The notes under the pieces were generated by a model, which saw only the letters and a program-made list of their open reading frames with translations, was not told the DNA's origin and searched no databases. From NCBI RefSeq assembly GCF_000003605.2, contig NW_003158749.1, forward strand, positions 18,875-53,834: DNA of 34,960 bases. Direction: 5' to 3'. This document shows positions 1 through 9,672 of this stretch, piece by piece; within the stretch, counting starts at the first letter, position 1, and each line of letters begins with the position of its first letter. Made by a program: the position numbers and the translations under genes. This stretch comes from Saccoglossus kowalevskii. Lineage: Eukaryota > Hemichordata > Enteropneusta > Harrimaniidae.

Positions 1-543
1 AGGGCAGGCGACTGGAAAAAGACACTGGTGTTTGGTCGAACCGGTGGAAACAAAATCAACACTACCAGAATAACTATGCGGAATAACGATCTAAAGTCGA
101 ACCATTCGAGTCACAATATTAACATAAAAATTACTTTCGTTGCATTTGACAATGATAAACTTACCGAAAAGCCGTGTTATTCACGGTCGCTAACGTCGGT
201 ATAATCCGCCATTTTATTTGAGTGTGTTTGCCACCCGGTGACGTCATCATGAGCGCTATAGAAGGAGGTATGTGATTCGTTGACTAAAATCGTCGATAGT
301 GGGTCTCGTTGAAATCTCGTTACATAGGCGTCGGATCAGATGTAGGTAGGGCGGAATTAAAAAAAATCACAAAATCAAAATCAAAGTAAAATAATGAGAT
401 AAAAGGGCATTAATAACAAAAGTAATAAAAAATAAAATTAAAATAAGTTTATAGCCAAAATAATTAAAGCCCGTACACTACATCAGATTTTAATCAGATT
501 GCATATGACAATTCACAAGGAACATCTGTGTCTTTTGATTCAT
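1..543. other. No gene seen
   Basis: No coding frame or RNA gene could be supported here. The stretch is AT-rich, especially 355-480. The only notable point is a CRE/ATF-type palindrome at 239-246, listed separately. Confidence 0.5.
239..246. promoter_or_regulatory. CRE/ATF-like palindrome
   Basis: The sequence TGACGTCA is a perfect CREB/ATF consensus octamer. It follows a CCGCCATTTT stretch at 207-216, which resembles a YY1 site. No transcript start can be tied to it. An 8 bp palindrome also occurs by chance, so this is a candidate only. Confidence 0.2.
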
Positions 544-1574
544 CAGATGAGTACAATCAGAGATGAATGATCAAACAACTGTCCATCCAGATCTAGTAGA
601 AGTTGACACACAACATTCTATTGTCGAACATGCTGGTGTACTTGTAATAGGACCTGTAAGTGACTTTGATACTGATTCCATTTCTGCAGACTCTTTGCTC
701 ACAAAGAGCTGATTCAGAAACCAGCATTCAATATCCGATTGCTTAAAACCGGCCGTTAATGCACACACATCTACAAGAACTTGCCAACCCAACAATGGTG
801 AGTTTGTATCAGAACTTGAATCCAACAGTGAAGAAATTACAGAAGAGGATAAGGTTTCCTGAAAAAATATGGATGGTGCTGATCAAGAAATTTCCCAAAA
901 AATACATCAATGAGTTGGATTGCACCATGTTAAATAGGTTCTTACGTTTTTGTACTGCCTCAGATGTGATGACATATAACAGTAAATTTTGTTAATCTTG
1001 TTGGTTTGGCGCAACATCCAGTTGCACATACATGTACTTGTGGGAATGTTCTAGAATTGCCAAGAGCTTATGATGATTATCCTCAATTTCGATCAGAGTT
1101 TAGTTATATACAGTGGTGTATTGGTTTTCGATATTTCTTAATAATATTCTAGATTATGGATCACACATAGATGTATCTCTAGATTACACCTCACTTGGTG
1201 ACTTGTTGATGTGAAATGTACTAAAGTAGAATTTCACATGCACAGTGGAAAATATATTGGCAGGACAAATGGTATAAAGCACAGCTTGATTGTTAGTTGA
1301 TGTGTGTTTATATGGTAAGATTGCATTTCCTGGCATACAGCTGTTTGACTATACTTGTATACTTACTATAACTGATTTTTATCAAAGGGGCCAAATCAAA
1401 TCAATCGATGAGAGAAATGTAATCAACCATAGCTTGGGAAATAAGCAAAAATGTTTTCTGGATGTGCATTTTAAGAATGGACTCTTAGATATTGATACTA
1501 TAACTGTGGAAAATGTATTACCTTACAAGAATATAATGTATCTTAGATATTGTTGTGTTATATATTGTGTTTGA
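544..1574 (+). pseudogene. Decayed reading frames of an unrecognised repeat
   Basis: Several short open segments on + alternate between frames: 544-712, 733-861, 759-995, 992-1140 and 1290-1574. The last begins with a hydrophobic stretch and contains the segment KIAFPGIQLFDYTCILTITD, then a basic, hydrophilic part. The scattered frames look like one protein-coding unit broken by stops and indels, probably part of a mobile element. I do not recognise the family. Confidence 0.3.
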
Positions 1575-2055
1575 TATTTTTATTATAATTATAACCCAAA
1601 ATGATAAAATCAAAGATTAGGATAAGAAGTCGTGGCGAACGTGTATTCACAAGCAGTCATTGGTTTCAGATATATCTAAGTGAAGGTTACGCCTTTATAA
1701 CGCGTGTTAAACCCAGTAGCCTGTATAGTTGGTCACATCGCATAATTTGAGATCCGTTGGCATGATTTTGTGAGATTGTATGCTAGTTCATGAACTTTAT
1801 AATATTTAATATTTTTATTTTTTAATTGTTGTTCTTTCTCATTGGAACACCTGAAAACAATATTTAACACTTAAGATTTACAAAAATTGGTATTGGGAAA
1901 TACTACGTAGAATGCATTTTCCATAGAATACAATGATGAGTTTTACATTATTTTTCAGTGAAAATATTCTAGATAAATTTGCAATAATGACTACTTACAA
2001 AGGTCTCTCTGAAACAGTACAGTCATAATACATATTCTCCTTTGAGAGTACACTC
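1575..2055. other. No gene seen
   Basis: AT-rich non-coding sequence with no supported feature. It lies just 3' of the minus-strand terminal exon at 2056-2220, so part may be that exon's 3' untranslated region. Confidence 0.4.
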
Positions 2056-2220
2056 TTATACGCATACTTCTATTTCCTCCGTTGAATCGCTATAATCTGT
2101 AGTTACGAAGCTCGGGGAAGTTTCACACAACATAATCGGACGGCCTGCTGGTACGACTTGATTTTGTGAAGGTCTGATCCTGTGAGTATTCCATACCCGA
2201 ACATCTTCATTAAGTTCATT
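2056..2220 (-). CDS. Terminal exon of an integrase-core-type protein
   Basis: Read on the minus strand, a pyrimidine-rich tract ending in AAAAG at 2225-2221 precedes an open frame of 54 codons that ends in TAA at 2058-2056. It contains VWNTHRIRPSQNQVVPAGRP. A W-N-(T/S)-HRIR-P-S-x-N ... PAGxP pattern is familiar to me from the C-terminal end of integrase-catalytic-domain proteins that are abundant in marine invertebrates; this is from memory of the family, not a search. An acidic tail (DYSDSTEEIE) follows. No upstream catalytic exons were found, so this is either a 3' fragment or the last exon of a gene with distant exons. The frame itself is clean. Confidence 0.4.
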   Translation of the reverse strand, partial: NELNEDVRVWNTHRIRPSQNQVVPAGRPIMLCETSPSFVTTDYSDSTEEIEVCV

Positions 2221-3097
2221 CTTTTGAAACAAACAAAAAAAGATGATTGCATTTATTTATTACCAATATACGTATCTAGTACATGGAAAACAAATCATAT
2301 TTAAACAAAATCAAACTACAACAACGATAATATAGTTCTACAATTCTAAAATATTATTGTATTGATACTCGTTTCGTGAATGAATATATTACGTAAAATA
2401 TAGTACAATATAATTAGATCAATAATGTACCTAGTTTAATTATCGCACATATTTCTATTCTATTCTATTCAATTTTAAGCTTAATTGTGTTGCAACCACA
2501 AATTAAAAATTATGAACTTCTTTGCAGCTATACCAGCAGTATTCTTTCAATAAATTTCGATTGATTCTTATAAACGAATATATACGTTATTTTGTTAGAC
2601 AACAACGCCATGCAATAACGCTCTTGCAATAACTTGTTATTTTATTAGATTATGATCACATATATCGTGGGATTAATTAAAAATTGGCTCTAATTATTGC
2701 TGAAATTAGTATAACTAATGAATATGAATAGAGCTTTGTCACAAATAGAGAGTTAATTCTATTCTTACCTGTATCATATTTAAATAACAAAACTGTATAA
2801 GATTTTTATCCAAATGTCCGTTCAAAATAGCGTTTTGGAATCTCCAGAGATGAAGAATCTGAAAATTGATGTTGGCATTTTCACAGACACCTGCTTGGCC
2901 GCCATTTTGGATTTCTTTAAATGGCCGCCATAAAATACATAATTTACTCTGCTTCTAGTCAACTGGGAAACATGATTCTGGGTCAGGAAAACCACTGGTA
3001 ACATCATTAGACTTTAAATCCTAGCACTTTGTTCATTTTTCACACAATCATACTTGATCACATTTTCCAACCTGTAAACTCTTCAAGTAATATACTT
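2221..3097. other. No gene seen
   Basis: AT-rich sequence. Two GGCCGCCAT motifs (near 2898 and 2925) resemble YY1 sites. The minus-strand frame at 2822-3007 has no recognisable domain and is not called. Confidence 0.4.
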
Positions 3098-3380
3098 ATT
3101 CCATATTTCCAGACATGAAATCCATTTGTAGCATAGCTAAACTCCTAATTGTTCTAACACTTTATTCAGTTTCTGGAAAGCTTGGCAGTAGTTCTGTTCA
3201 TCTGAATAAAACTGGGTTATGTTCTTCACTTTCAGGATACGATGATGGTTGAATGATTATTCCATATTTCCTGAGACAATGAATTCATATGTGGTATTGC
3301 TAAACAACTTATTGTTCTAATACATTATTTTTTTATTTTCAGTAAATTGTGGCAGTTCTATTCATTTGACTTGATAATCA
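3098..3380 (+). repeat. Diverged tandem duplication
   Basis: Two similar segments of about 140 bp lie one after the other: about 3098-3240 and 3259-3380. Both start near TTCCATATTTCC and share, in the same order, AATTCATATG/AATCCATTTGTAG-like sequence, GCTAAAC, TTGTTCTAA, a TTTCAG tract, then GGCAGTTCTATTCAT or GGCAGTAGTTCTGTTCAT. The copies have diverged by substitutions and small indels. Confidence 0.6.
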
Positions 3381-4921
3381 CAATTCCAATGAGGCTGTCA
3401 ATTTGAAACTATGCATGTCAGGAGTCTAGTAGTAAAAGTAGTAAAAGACCAGTTGTTCTGAATCCCAGAACTCAATCCTACTAAAAACTACTTGATGTGG
3501 TGATAAAGCGAGCCATGGTACATGATGGAAAATTTGTTGCAATTCAAAGACGTCTCCAAGGCTGTACCAAAGAAATGTTGTTAGAAAATGAAACAACATG
3601 GAACAGAATCTGCTATTCTTCTGCCACAAACCAGACGAGCCATGGTCCGCTTTGAACATTCAATGTCCTCAGGACAGTATGCTGTAAAAAAACGTGGCCA
3701 TAAAAGATCAAGCTCGGAAATAGAAGAAGGTACATCAGGAAGATCATTGCCTTTCACAAGATCTACGACAAACCTGTTTGATAAGTCCAGTGTTTCTTCT
3801 GTCAAGCGGGAGAGCACTCTTTGCAGTTATGACTGAGAACTCCAAGAAGGCATTCTGACAAGCAGTAGAAATTTAACAAGATCCAGTGTTAATGACAAGA
3901 TTTAAGCAATGCAATATCACCATGTGATGCCTATGCAATAAATGTCAGATATCACAAACAATGCTGGACACATCGTGTCTTCCATGTCCTCAGGAATTAT
4001 AAAAGTGACGAAGATAAATCAACGATCTGCCCTTGCAGATGTCATGCTTGATCGAGTTGAACAATCTTGTTGACATACAAACTCAAAACAAAGCATATCT
4101 TCCCATGGATGTCATAGAAAAAAAACACATCTCCATGCTTGGAGGTATCAATGAGGCACATAAACACACACCAACGCTAACAAGACAATGGCTGAACGAT
4201 AAGATTTACTAAGTGTGAAGTCCTTGACAGACAGACGAAAGCCATAAGTTCTTTACTGCCCTGAGGCCTGTGAAGAAGATAGGATCCACACATCTATGAT
4301 ACAAGACAATATGAGTGAAATAAACAAAACAAAGATGTTATAAAAGACAACTAAGCTAATACGCTGAAGTATTGTAAACTTCACGATGAGAAGAAACAGT
4401 CAGCCATGGCTACTGTATTGAGCACATCAGAAGATGTTCCACCATAGTTGGATATTGGTGGGAACCAAAAAGAAGTTGCAACAGAGATGAGGCACAGGGC
4501 AGTGGAGCAATCAGCACTGACATTAAGCCAGAACATTATGCTTTCAAAACCAAAAGGCGAGTGCAACACCAACCCAATCAGAAGTATGCAGTTGTGAACT
4601 ATGAGTTTACTCTGACTCCAAGGGCACTATTTGCCCCACATGGATCCATTCTGCCATGTACTGACAAATCAAAACTCATATATTGCCTGCAAAAACTTGA
4701 GACTACAATGACACCCCTCAGAATGAACAAGCAACATCCGAGGAACGTGCATTCTTTGAGAACGTGCACACTTTAACACATACCAATGACACGCTTTCAA
4801 TCTCATGAAAAGACAAAACGGATCTAAAAAATAGCTTGCACAAGCAGTACTCAAGAATAATGCAAACTCCCAAAAGTTAGTCATCACATCAGCAGCAGGT
4901 CATACAAGAAGCAACCGTGAC

Positions 4922-5407
4922 ATGCAGTTTGAGGAAAACAACCATGAGGAGGCTGATACATTAATGATCTGCTTAGCAGCAGCTGCATCACCGCGCTGTC
5001 CTGAAGCACAAACGGTCTTCTTCAGCCAAGATACTGATGTCTTAATTTTGGTTGTTGCTCACTATGACAAGCTCTGCAAAGACACTGCGATATGTATGAC
5101 ATCAGGTACTTTGGGGATTGAGCCAATCTGGAGCGCATTTGGTCGTGGCAGAGCAGCAGCATTACCAGCATTCCAAACATTCACTAGAGCAGACAATGTT
5201 GGAAGATTCTCTAAAATAGACAAAACTAAGTGGTTTCAACAGAACATGAAGGTTGACAGTGAAATCGTTCCAGCAATGATGAAACTGACAGAGGATGGTG
5301 ACCTAACACAGGAAGTGATGGATAAATTGGCTAATTTTGTATGCTTAATGTACTACCTAAGGTGGTATCTCTTTTGCAAACATTTTGCTGCTCTCAGCAA
5401 GTTGTAG
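4922..5407 (+). pseudogene. Core domain fragment (HEEADT / DTDVLIL type)
   Basis: Open frame of 161 codons. Early in the frame is NNHEEADTLMICLAAAAS. A second block, FFSQDTDVLILVVAHYD, and a third, LPAFQTFTRADN.GRFSK, follow in order. Acidic residues spaced this way (EAD, DTD, and usually GCDTTGRF) recall PIN/FEN1-like nuclease folds, and the blocks are typical of the uncharacterised invertebrate transposon family noted for the whole locus. Here the third block reads RADNVGRF, so the usual Cys-Asp is altered and activity is doubtful. The first ATG is internal to the ancestral protein, and the frame runs out of homology after about 5350, where a frame change begins. Confidence 0.6.
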
Positions 5408-5729
5408 GGTGTTGTGCCAAGCCACTGTGGTGTGGCAATATCTGCTTGGCCTGCTCAAACATTGTTATTACCAGAAAGACCAGGGTCATTATCTGCCTGA
5501 CCTGCTCAAACATGGTTACTATCAGAATGACCAAGGTGAGGTACCACCTATAACCACAAAGGTCCCACCTGCACCACAGGCCATTGTAGAGTTGGTCAGA
5601 TGTCAGTGTAAAGCTAATTGCACTACCCAGAGGTGTTCATGCAGGAGGCACAAATTGGCCTGCATTGATCTTTGTTTGTGTGGAAGTGGCTGTGAAAATG
5701 ATGCAGACTGTAAGCATATTCCTGAATGA
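5408..5729 (+). pseudogene. C-terminal Pro-rich hinge and CXC cysteine motif
   Basis: This frame (open since 5385) ends at TGA 5727-5729. It contains a PPAPQAIVELVRCQC hinge. After it comes a cysteine-rich segment of about 40 residues with C-x-C-x3-C-x4-C-x-C-x6-C-x3-C-x-C spacing, resembling the tesmin/TSO1 CXC zinc-binding motif. It belongs to the same protein as 4922-5350 but sits in another frame. Within it, about 36 bp around CCTGCTCAAACA is duplicated (about 5449-5484 and 5500-5535), an internal duplication that probably arose after the copy died. Confidence 0.6.
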
Positions 5730-5748
5730 TGTATATATATATATATAC
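5729..5748. repeat. Short TA microsatellite
   Basis: About nine TA/AT steps lie directly after the stop codon of the CXC-tailed gene. They mark the junction between that + strand element and the minus-strand BEL/Pao debris. Confidence 0.8.
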
Positions 5749-5754
5749 TTATTA

Positions 5755-6160
5755 GATCCTTTCTATGTATGGTGGTGAGATCATTAAGGAGCAGAGGGCT
5801 CGTATCCAGACATTCATTCAATGAAGGAAAATCGTTTCCAAGTTTTGCCAAACAGTCGTATACGATGCGAATCGAAGAAGACTAGGATTCAGGGCGCTTA
5901 ACTGCTCGATGTGTCTTTTGTTTACATCATCTACATGTACCGGTTCAATGTAATTCTTACTCAGCTAGTCTTGAATGAATTTGTCATATGCGGTCAACAC
6001 ATTGCTTGGCAACTGTCCAACCATGCATCCAGTGCACATCTTGGACATCTTGTAGTTTGTTGGAAATGGCTCATGATTAGTCGTCCACCTAGTCAGATAA
6101 GTTTATCTTCACCAAGAAACAATGTGAACTGTTTACAAAGAACCGTGTTTATTTTGTTTC
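5755..6160 (-). pseudogene. BEL/Pao reverse transcriptase fragment, copy 1
   Basis: On the minus strand, reading from about 6100 downwards, the order is EPFPTNYKMSKMC, GQLPSNVLTAYDKFIQD, a TAG stop, SKNYIEPVHVDD, a frame change, then RIVYDCLAKLGNDFPSLNEC and DTSPLLLNDL. The N-Y-x-(L/M)-(A/S)-K, YIEPV, R-(I/V)-V-(Y/F)-D-C/A-SAK, SLN(D/E)CL and GP.LL.DL blocks in this order are the signature of the N-terminal fingers of BEL/Pao retrotransposon reverse transcriptase. Catalytic YVDD-type sequence was not found, because the homology ends at the TA repeat at 5748. The copy is inactive. Confidence 0.65.
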
Positions 6161-6329
6161 TTTTGCAGCGGGGATAGCAAGTCTGTGAATACATAACGTT
6201 GTACATCTCAAAGCCACGTGGTCTCTGCCTTGTTTACTTCATCAGCGGGAACAGCGGTTTGACATGAAGTAACACAGCGTTTCAGAATATCCACAAACGT
6301 AAAATATATAAAGTCACACAATGTCCTTT

Positions 6330-6590
6330 CTTTACATTATGTATGTGTACCAGTTCAATGTAATTATTATCCAGCTGGTCTTGAATGACTTTGCCGTACA
6401 TGGCCAACACGTTGCTTGGCAACTGTCCAACCATGCGTGTCGAGTGCACATCTTGGACATCTCGTAGTTTGTCAGAAGTGGCTCTTGATTAGTGTTCCAC
6501 AGTAGTTGAGCGACGAATCTTCCATCTACTTCTTGTTGACAATGTTCAGAATATTGTTGAAATTGTTCATTCGCGGTAGGCTTATCACAT
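6330..6590 (-). pseudogene. BEL/Pao reverse transcriptase fragment, copy 2
   Basis: A second, diverged copy of the same segment lies about 400 bp upstream of copy 1 on the minus strand. It reads GRFVAQLLWNTN, EPLLTNYEMSKMC, a frameshift, GQLPSNVLAMYGKVIQDQL and NNYIELVH. It carries more of the upstream sequence than copy 1 but lacks the RIVYDC part. Two partial copies side by side point to a local tandem duplication or to two insertions of related elements. Confidence 0.6.
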
Positions 6591-7159
6591 CACTTATTCT
6601 TACCATATGAAAGCTCTTCAAATATGTGAGTTTTTGCACGTTCAATAATTGTCTGTCATCATGAACTGTGGATTTGAAAGTATCGTGAAACTTTGTCCAT
6701 CATAGCGGATCTCCTTAGAACGGGGCAATGTCCAACTTCAGAATCTGCACAGATCGGTATCGAGTTGAAGTGGTGACTGGTGAGTCGTGTACCCGAATCA
6801 GCGACTTTCAGTGGGCTGTCTGTAGATCTTCAATGTACTACAGGACTGCTTCGCATCAGTCGGAGATGTGCTGCTCGTAATCCATTGTTTCAATGACGAT
6901 ATCCTCTTCGGCGTTGTCACACGCAACGTAATAATACCGTAATTGATATAGTACAGGTGTGATGGTTCAAATACCAAAATGGCAACAGTAACAGAAAGAC
7001 TTCCTTCGCGGCGATGATAAAATACGAACACGGAGCCAACAGATGAGGTTTCAACTGGTACTGGTATTATTATATGCAAACATCAAGTACAATAACGCGG
7101 TAAAACTCCACTACTCCAATAACTAGATACTTAAACTCCAATACAATTCAACGAGATCT
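6591..7159. other. No gene seen; probable retroelement interior
   Basis: This stretch lies between the reverse-transcriptase fragments and the promoter-like block, all on minus-strand logic. The minus-strand frame 7079-6798 has no recognised domain. The stretch may be decayed BEL/Pao interior, but no motif supports that. Confidence 0.3.
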
Positions 7160-7400
7160 CCGATCTGAACTCAGTGTTGAACAACTCCCCTATATATACC
7201 CACACTGTCTATAAATAGACCATTACATCAGCATACATAATGAGTCTGGAATTTACTATAAATTTCTAGAATGTTCCATTACCTTCTATTGCCTCCTACA
7301 GTGTTATATTACCTATTCAACCAGTTTCTAAAAAAAATCTAGAATATTTCACCCAGACACAGTACGGTTCTAGAACATTCTCAGTGACACGGAAGTGGTA
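7160..7400 (-). promoter_or_regulatory. Promoter-like block with heat-shock elements and TATA boxes
   Basis: Two perfect three-unit heat-shock elements of the form TTC-nn-GAA-nn-TTC occur at 7368-7380 and 7264-7276. An imperfect TCTAGAATATTTC lies at 7338-7350. On the minus strand they sit upstream of TATAAATA-like sequence (7209-7216) and TATATATA (7191-7198). This order, HSEs then TATA, is that of a heat-inducible promoter reading leftwards. It lies between the Gag start and the reverse-transcriptase fragments, so it may be part of a second LTR inserted there. LTR ends were not resolved. Confidence 0.4.
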
Positions 7401-7469
7401 AATAAGTCGTATGCGACAGGCGTCAAGGGTATCAATTAGCTATCTGTTTGCTGCAAAGAGTAGATCGAC

Positions 7470-7640
7470 CTACCTTTTGAGGTACGCCTTCTTGACGGTG
7501 ATTGCTCTTCGGGCTGCTTCAATGTCCTCCTTGACGTCATAACTATTGATTGCAGTTTTAATTGGCTGTAAATCCCTCAGTAGAAAAGCTCTCCTTGTTT
7601 CTTTTGTTCGTGAGCTCGGTGATCGCGATTTGGGTGCCAT
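7470..7640 (-). pseudogene. N-terminal Gag-like frame of the BEL/Pao element
   Basis: ATG at 7640-7638 opens a 56-codon frame ending in TAG at 7472-7470. It starts MAPKSRSPSSRTKE, a basic Ser-rich start, then becomes helical and charged (YDVKEDIEAARRAITVKKAY). It begins about 40 nt after the end of the proposed LTR and primer-binding site, where Gag begins in BEL-type elements. The stop overlaps AAAAG/GTAGGT, which could also be read as a splice donor. Most likely it is Gag cut short by a mutation or by a junction with other sequence, since no Gag homology continues below 7470. Confidence 0.45.
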
Positions 7641-7680
7641 AACTTCACAGTTTCAATCTTGGTCTCTTGCACCATATAAG

Positions 7681-7889
7681 TGTGGGGGGTTGAGAATAGG
7701 ATTTAACACTTATCTCAACCCTAACGAGCATTAAAGTTCAAGGCGCGTAAAACAAGGTACTGTTGATCAAAGGAACAGGAAACAAATAAAGCCTTTTATT
7801 ACTCGTCACTGGAAAAGGTTACATGTACTTGCATGCTAAAACAAGTATTCAGGCCTTTTATAGCCTTGGTTGGATCAGCCACCGTAACA
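7681..7889 (-). mobile_element. LTR of a BEL/Pao-type retrotransposon (5' LTR)
   Basis: On the minus strand the block starts TGTTACGGTGGCTGATCC at 7889 and ends in a C-rich CCCCCCACA at 7681. It contains TATAAAA (7863-7857) and, about 60 nt on, AATAAA (7800-7795), the compact promoter plus polyadenylation layout of an LTR. Just beyond its end, TGGTGCAAGAGACC (about 7674-7661) starts with TGGTGCA, complementary to the 3' end of tRNA-Gly, and could prime reverse transcription. The Gag-like frame follows. No matching 3' LTR was seen in the window. The end at 7681 is chosen by the CA rule and could be a few bases off. Confidence 0.55.
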
Positions 7890-8085
7890 AATTTTAGCGG
7901 TCTTAGTGCTGATTGGTTCATAGTGCTATGAGCTATGATTGGTTAATACACAAATGGCATTGAAATGGCGTCTGCTATCGCTATTTGTGTTAAGCATGTA
8001 ATAAAGACGATTGAATTGAAAAAAAAACATAATAACAATATAAGAAAGCACTGAAACACAATTGAATAATCTTGTATCAATATTA
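7890..8085. other. No gene seen
   Basis: Flanking sequence between the LTR start and the proline-rich exon of the WASP-like locus. It contains an A-run at 8020-8028. No feature supported. Confidence 0.4.
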
Positions 8086-9290
8086 CAAACGCATGTCACA
8101 GTAATAATTAGAGAAATAATAGTGAAATATTCTCCCTCTCATCGACAAATTTGGTGGTGGTGGTGGGTCACCATTTGCGCGAGGTTGTAGGGGTGGCATC
8201 ACTCTTTCCTGTAGAGGCATCCCTCTTCGTAGTGGTGGTCGGGATGCGCAACTGGATGTGAAGGAGAAGGTGGAGGACCTGAAACAAAGGGGCAATTATC
8301 ATGATGCAATCAAAAACAAATATTCTATGACAATGAACTTGGCCCTGATAAATCTGTGAAATAAAAATATAAATGTCACATAAAATCATGTACTTACTTA
8401 CCACGGGTACTTTCTTGTCAAATTCCCTCCTGTTTTCTCTTAATTCCTTCTACCCCACCTTGAAGTTCAGAAATACCAACACCGTCAATTATATTCTTCA
8501 CACCTGGATAAGATTGCCAGTCTAGGATGAAAAAATCAGTACTGTATCTTGCATTTGTAATTTGTTTTCACTGAATTTTCTAGAAGTAATGATTGAGAGT
8601 TCAATGGAAAATTAAAGGCAATTGCGTTGCATGGACACATCCAATGACGTTTTCTAGACAATTACATACTTTCAAGAAGAGTATGTATTTCAGTACAGAA
8701 TCACCAAGCGCAATGTGGACTTTTCTTTTGATATAATACACTTACATCAAATCCTGTTTCTGGGTCCCAATCATCACGACCAACATGTCTGGTGATAAAT
8801 AATACTCCTAGTTTTATAACTATGTAGCTTGTAAAAAAGGTAGAAGTCAGAACTTCTTCAACTATTGATAAATTTACCAAATTTAAAAAAGGTAGCAGTC
8901 AGTTTTCACTAAGTTTAGAACATTTTGTTGTTGATGAATTCCACATGGGCCACAAATACTCCAAGATAAGCGATATTAAAAAAAAATTGTATAGTAAATG
9001 TAACTTCACTTTTTCATTTAAAATATATTTAAAAGTCATTGAAAGTAAGACATACATCGGCTGAAAAATTTATATTTTGGGCTGAATTAGGGATTGAGTA
9101 CATTTCAAATTAATTCATGTATGTTTTAAAATAGCGTGGGACAGCACAATGCAACAAACGGAATATATATATAATATATTTGCTTGCCTAAAATCATTTG
9201 GTAATCCGATATCCGCTTTGGATAACTTCTCTTTTTGTCTTTTTCGTTTTCTTCAATGTATTTGATTTGGTGATGGAGTAAGGAATGATG
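8086..9290 (-). pseudogene. WASP-like gene remnant: basic region, CRIB/GBD, proline-rich exons
   Basis: Four minus-strand exons can be read. Exon a (9290-9188) follows TTGTTGTAG and encodes a lysine-rich segment, then KLSKADIGLPNDF. Exon b (8788-8746) gives (R)HVGRDDWDPETGFD and ends at GTAAGTG. Exon c (8521-8402) contains DWQSYPGVKNIIDGVGISEL then QGGVEG and ends at GTAAGT. Exon d (8278 down to about 8086) is proline-rich (GDPPPPPN). This matches N-WASP/WASP, which has a basic stretch, ADIGTPSNF.HIGHVGWDPNTGFD and GISEAQ...GGVEAV, then polyproline. WASP proteins bind Cdc42-GTP through this region and activate Arp2/3. Intron a-b uses a GC donor (AG/GCAAGC). Oddities: about 17 residues between GISE.Q and GGVE are missing, exon c does not join exon b in phase, a frameshift follows GGVEG, and exon d mixes frames. 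No WH1 domain or VCA tail was found. The family call is firm; whether anything is expressed is doubtful. Confidence 0.65.
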
Positions 9291-9672
9291 CTACAACAAA
9301 AAGATGATTAATATTTCACTATAAAGTCAGATCACAATGAATAAGCAAATGAATTAAATGTACTGCATTCAGAGAATTTATTTCACTAAAACCTGTGGAC
9401 ATTTGTATTTTGTAATAATGGCGTAATTGTAAGAACCATAAAATGAACGATTCTACTCGTTATTTTTTTTACAGCATTTTAAAAATTACTTATTATTATT
9501 TTATGATTGTTTCTAATATTTTTTACTGCTATTTTATTTATTATTTTTATTTTATTATATTTTACTTGTGTGCTTCTTTTATGATGCCTTCATAACACCT
9601 TTGCCCCGATCTGCATGCTGTGTCGAAGTAACTGTCAGGAAAGATCTACCATTTTGAAATTTAACACCATAT

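Larger units (their letters stand above)
3440..5729 (+). mobile_element. Broken transposon-type gene with CXC tail
   Basis: Successive + strand fragments in different frames follow the order of one long protein of a type common in cnidarian, mollusc and brachiopod genomes. A low-complexity Ser/Thr segment at 3588-3836 comes first. Then at about 3925-4010 there is a segment with VRYHKQCWTHRVFHVL, a YH..C pattern. A conserved core follows at 4922-5350, then a cysteine-rich tail at 5604-5727. Between 3840 and 4920 all three frames are closed by stops, so this copy is dead. The last part is the best preserved. It is flanked by minus-strand BEL/Pao debris after a short TA repeat. Terminal repeats were not identified. 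Confidence 0.6.
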
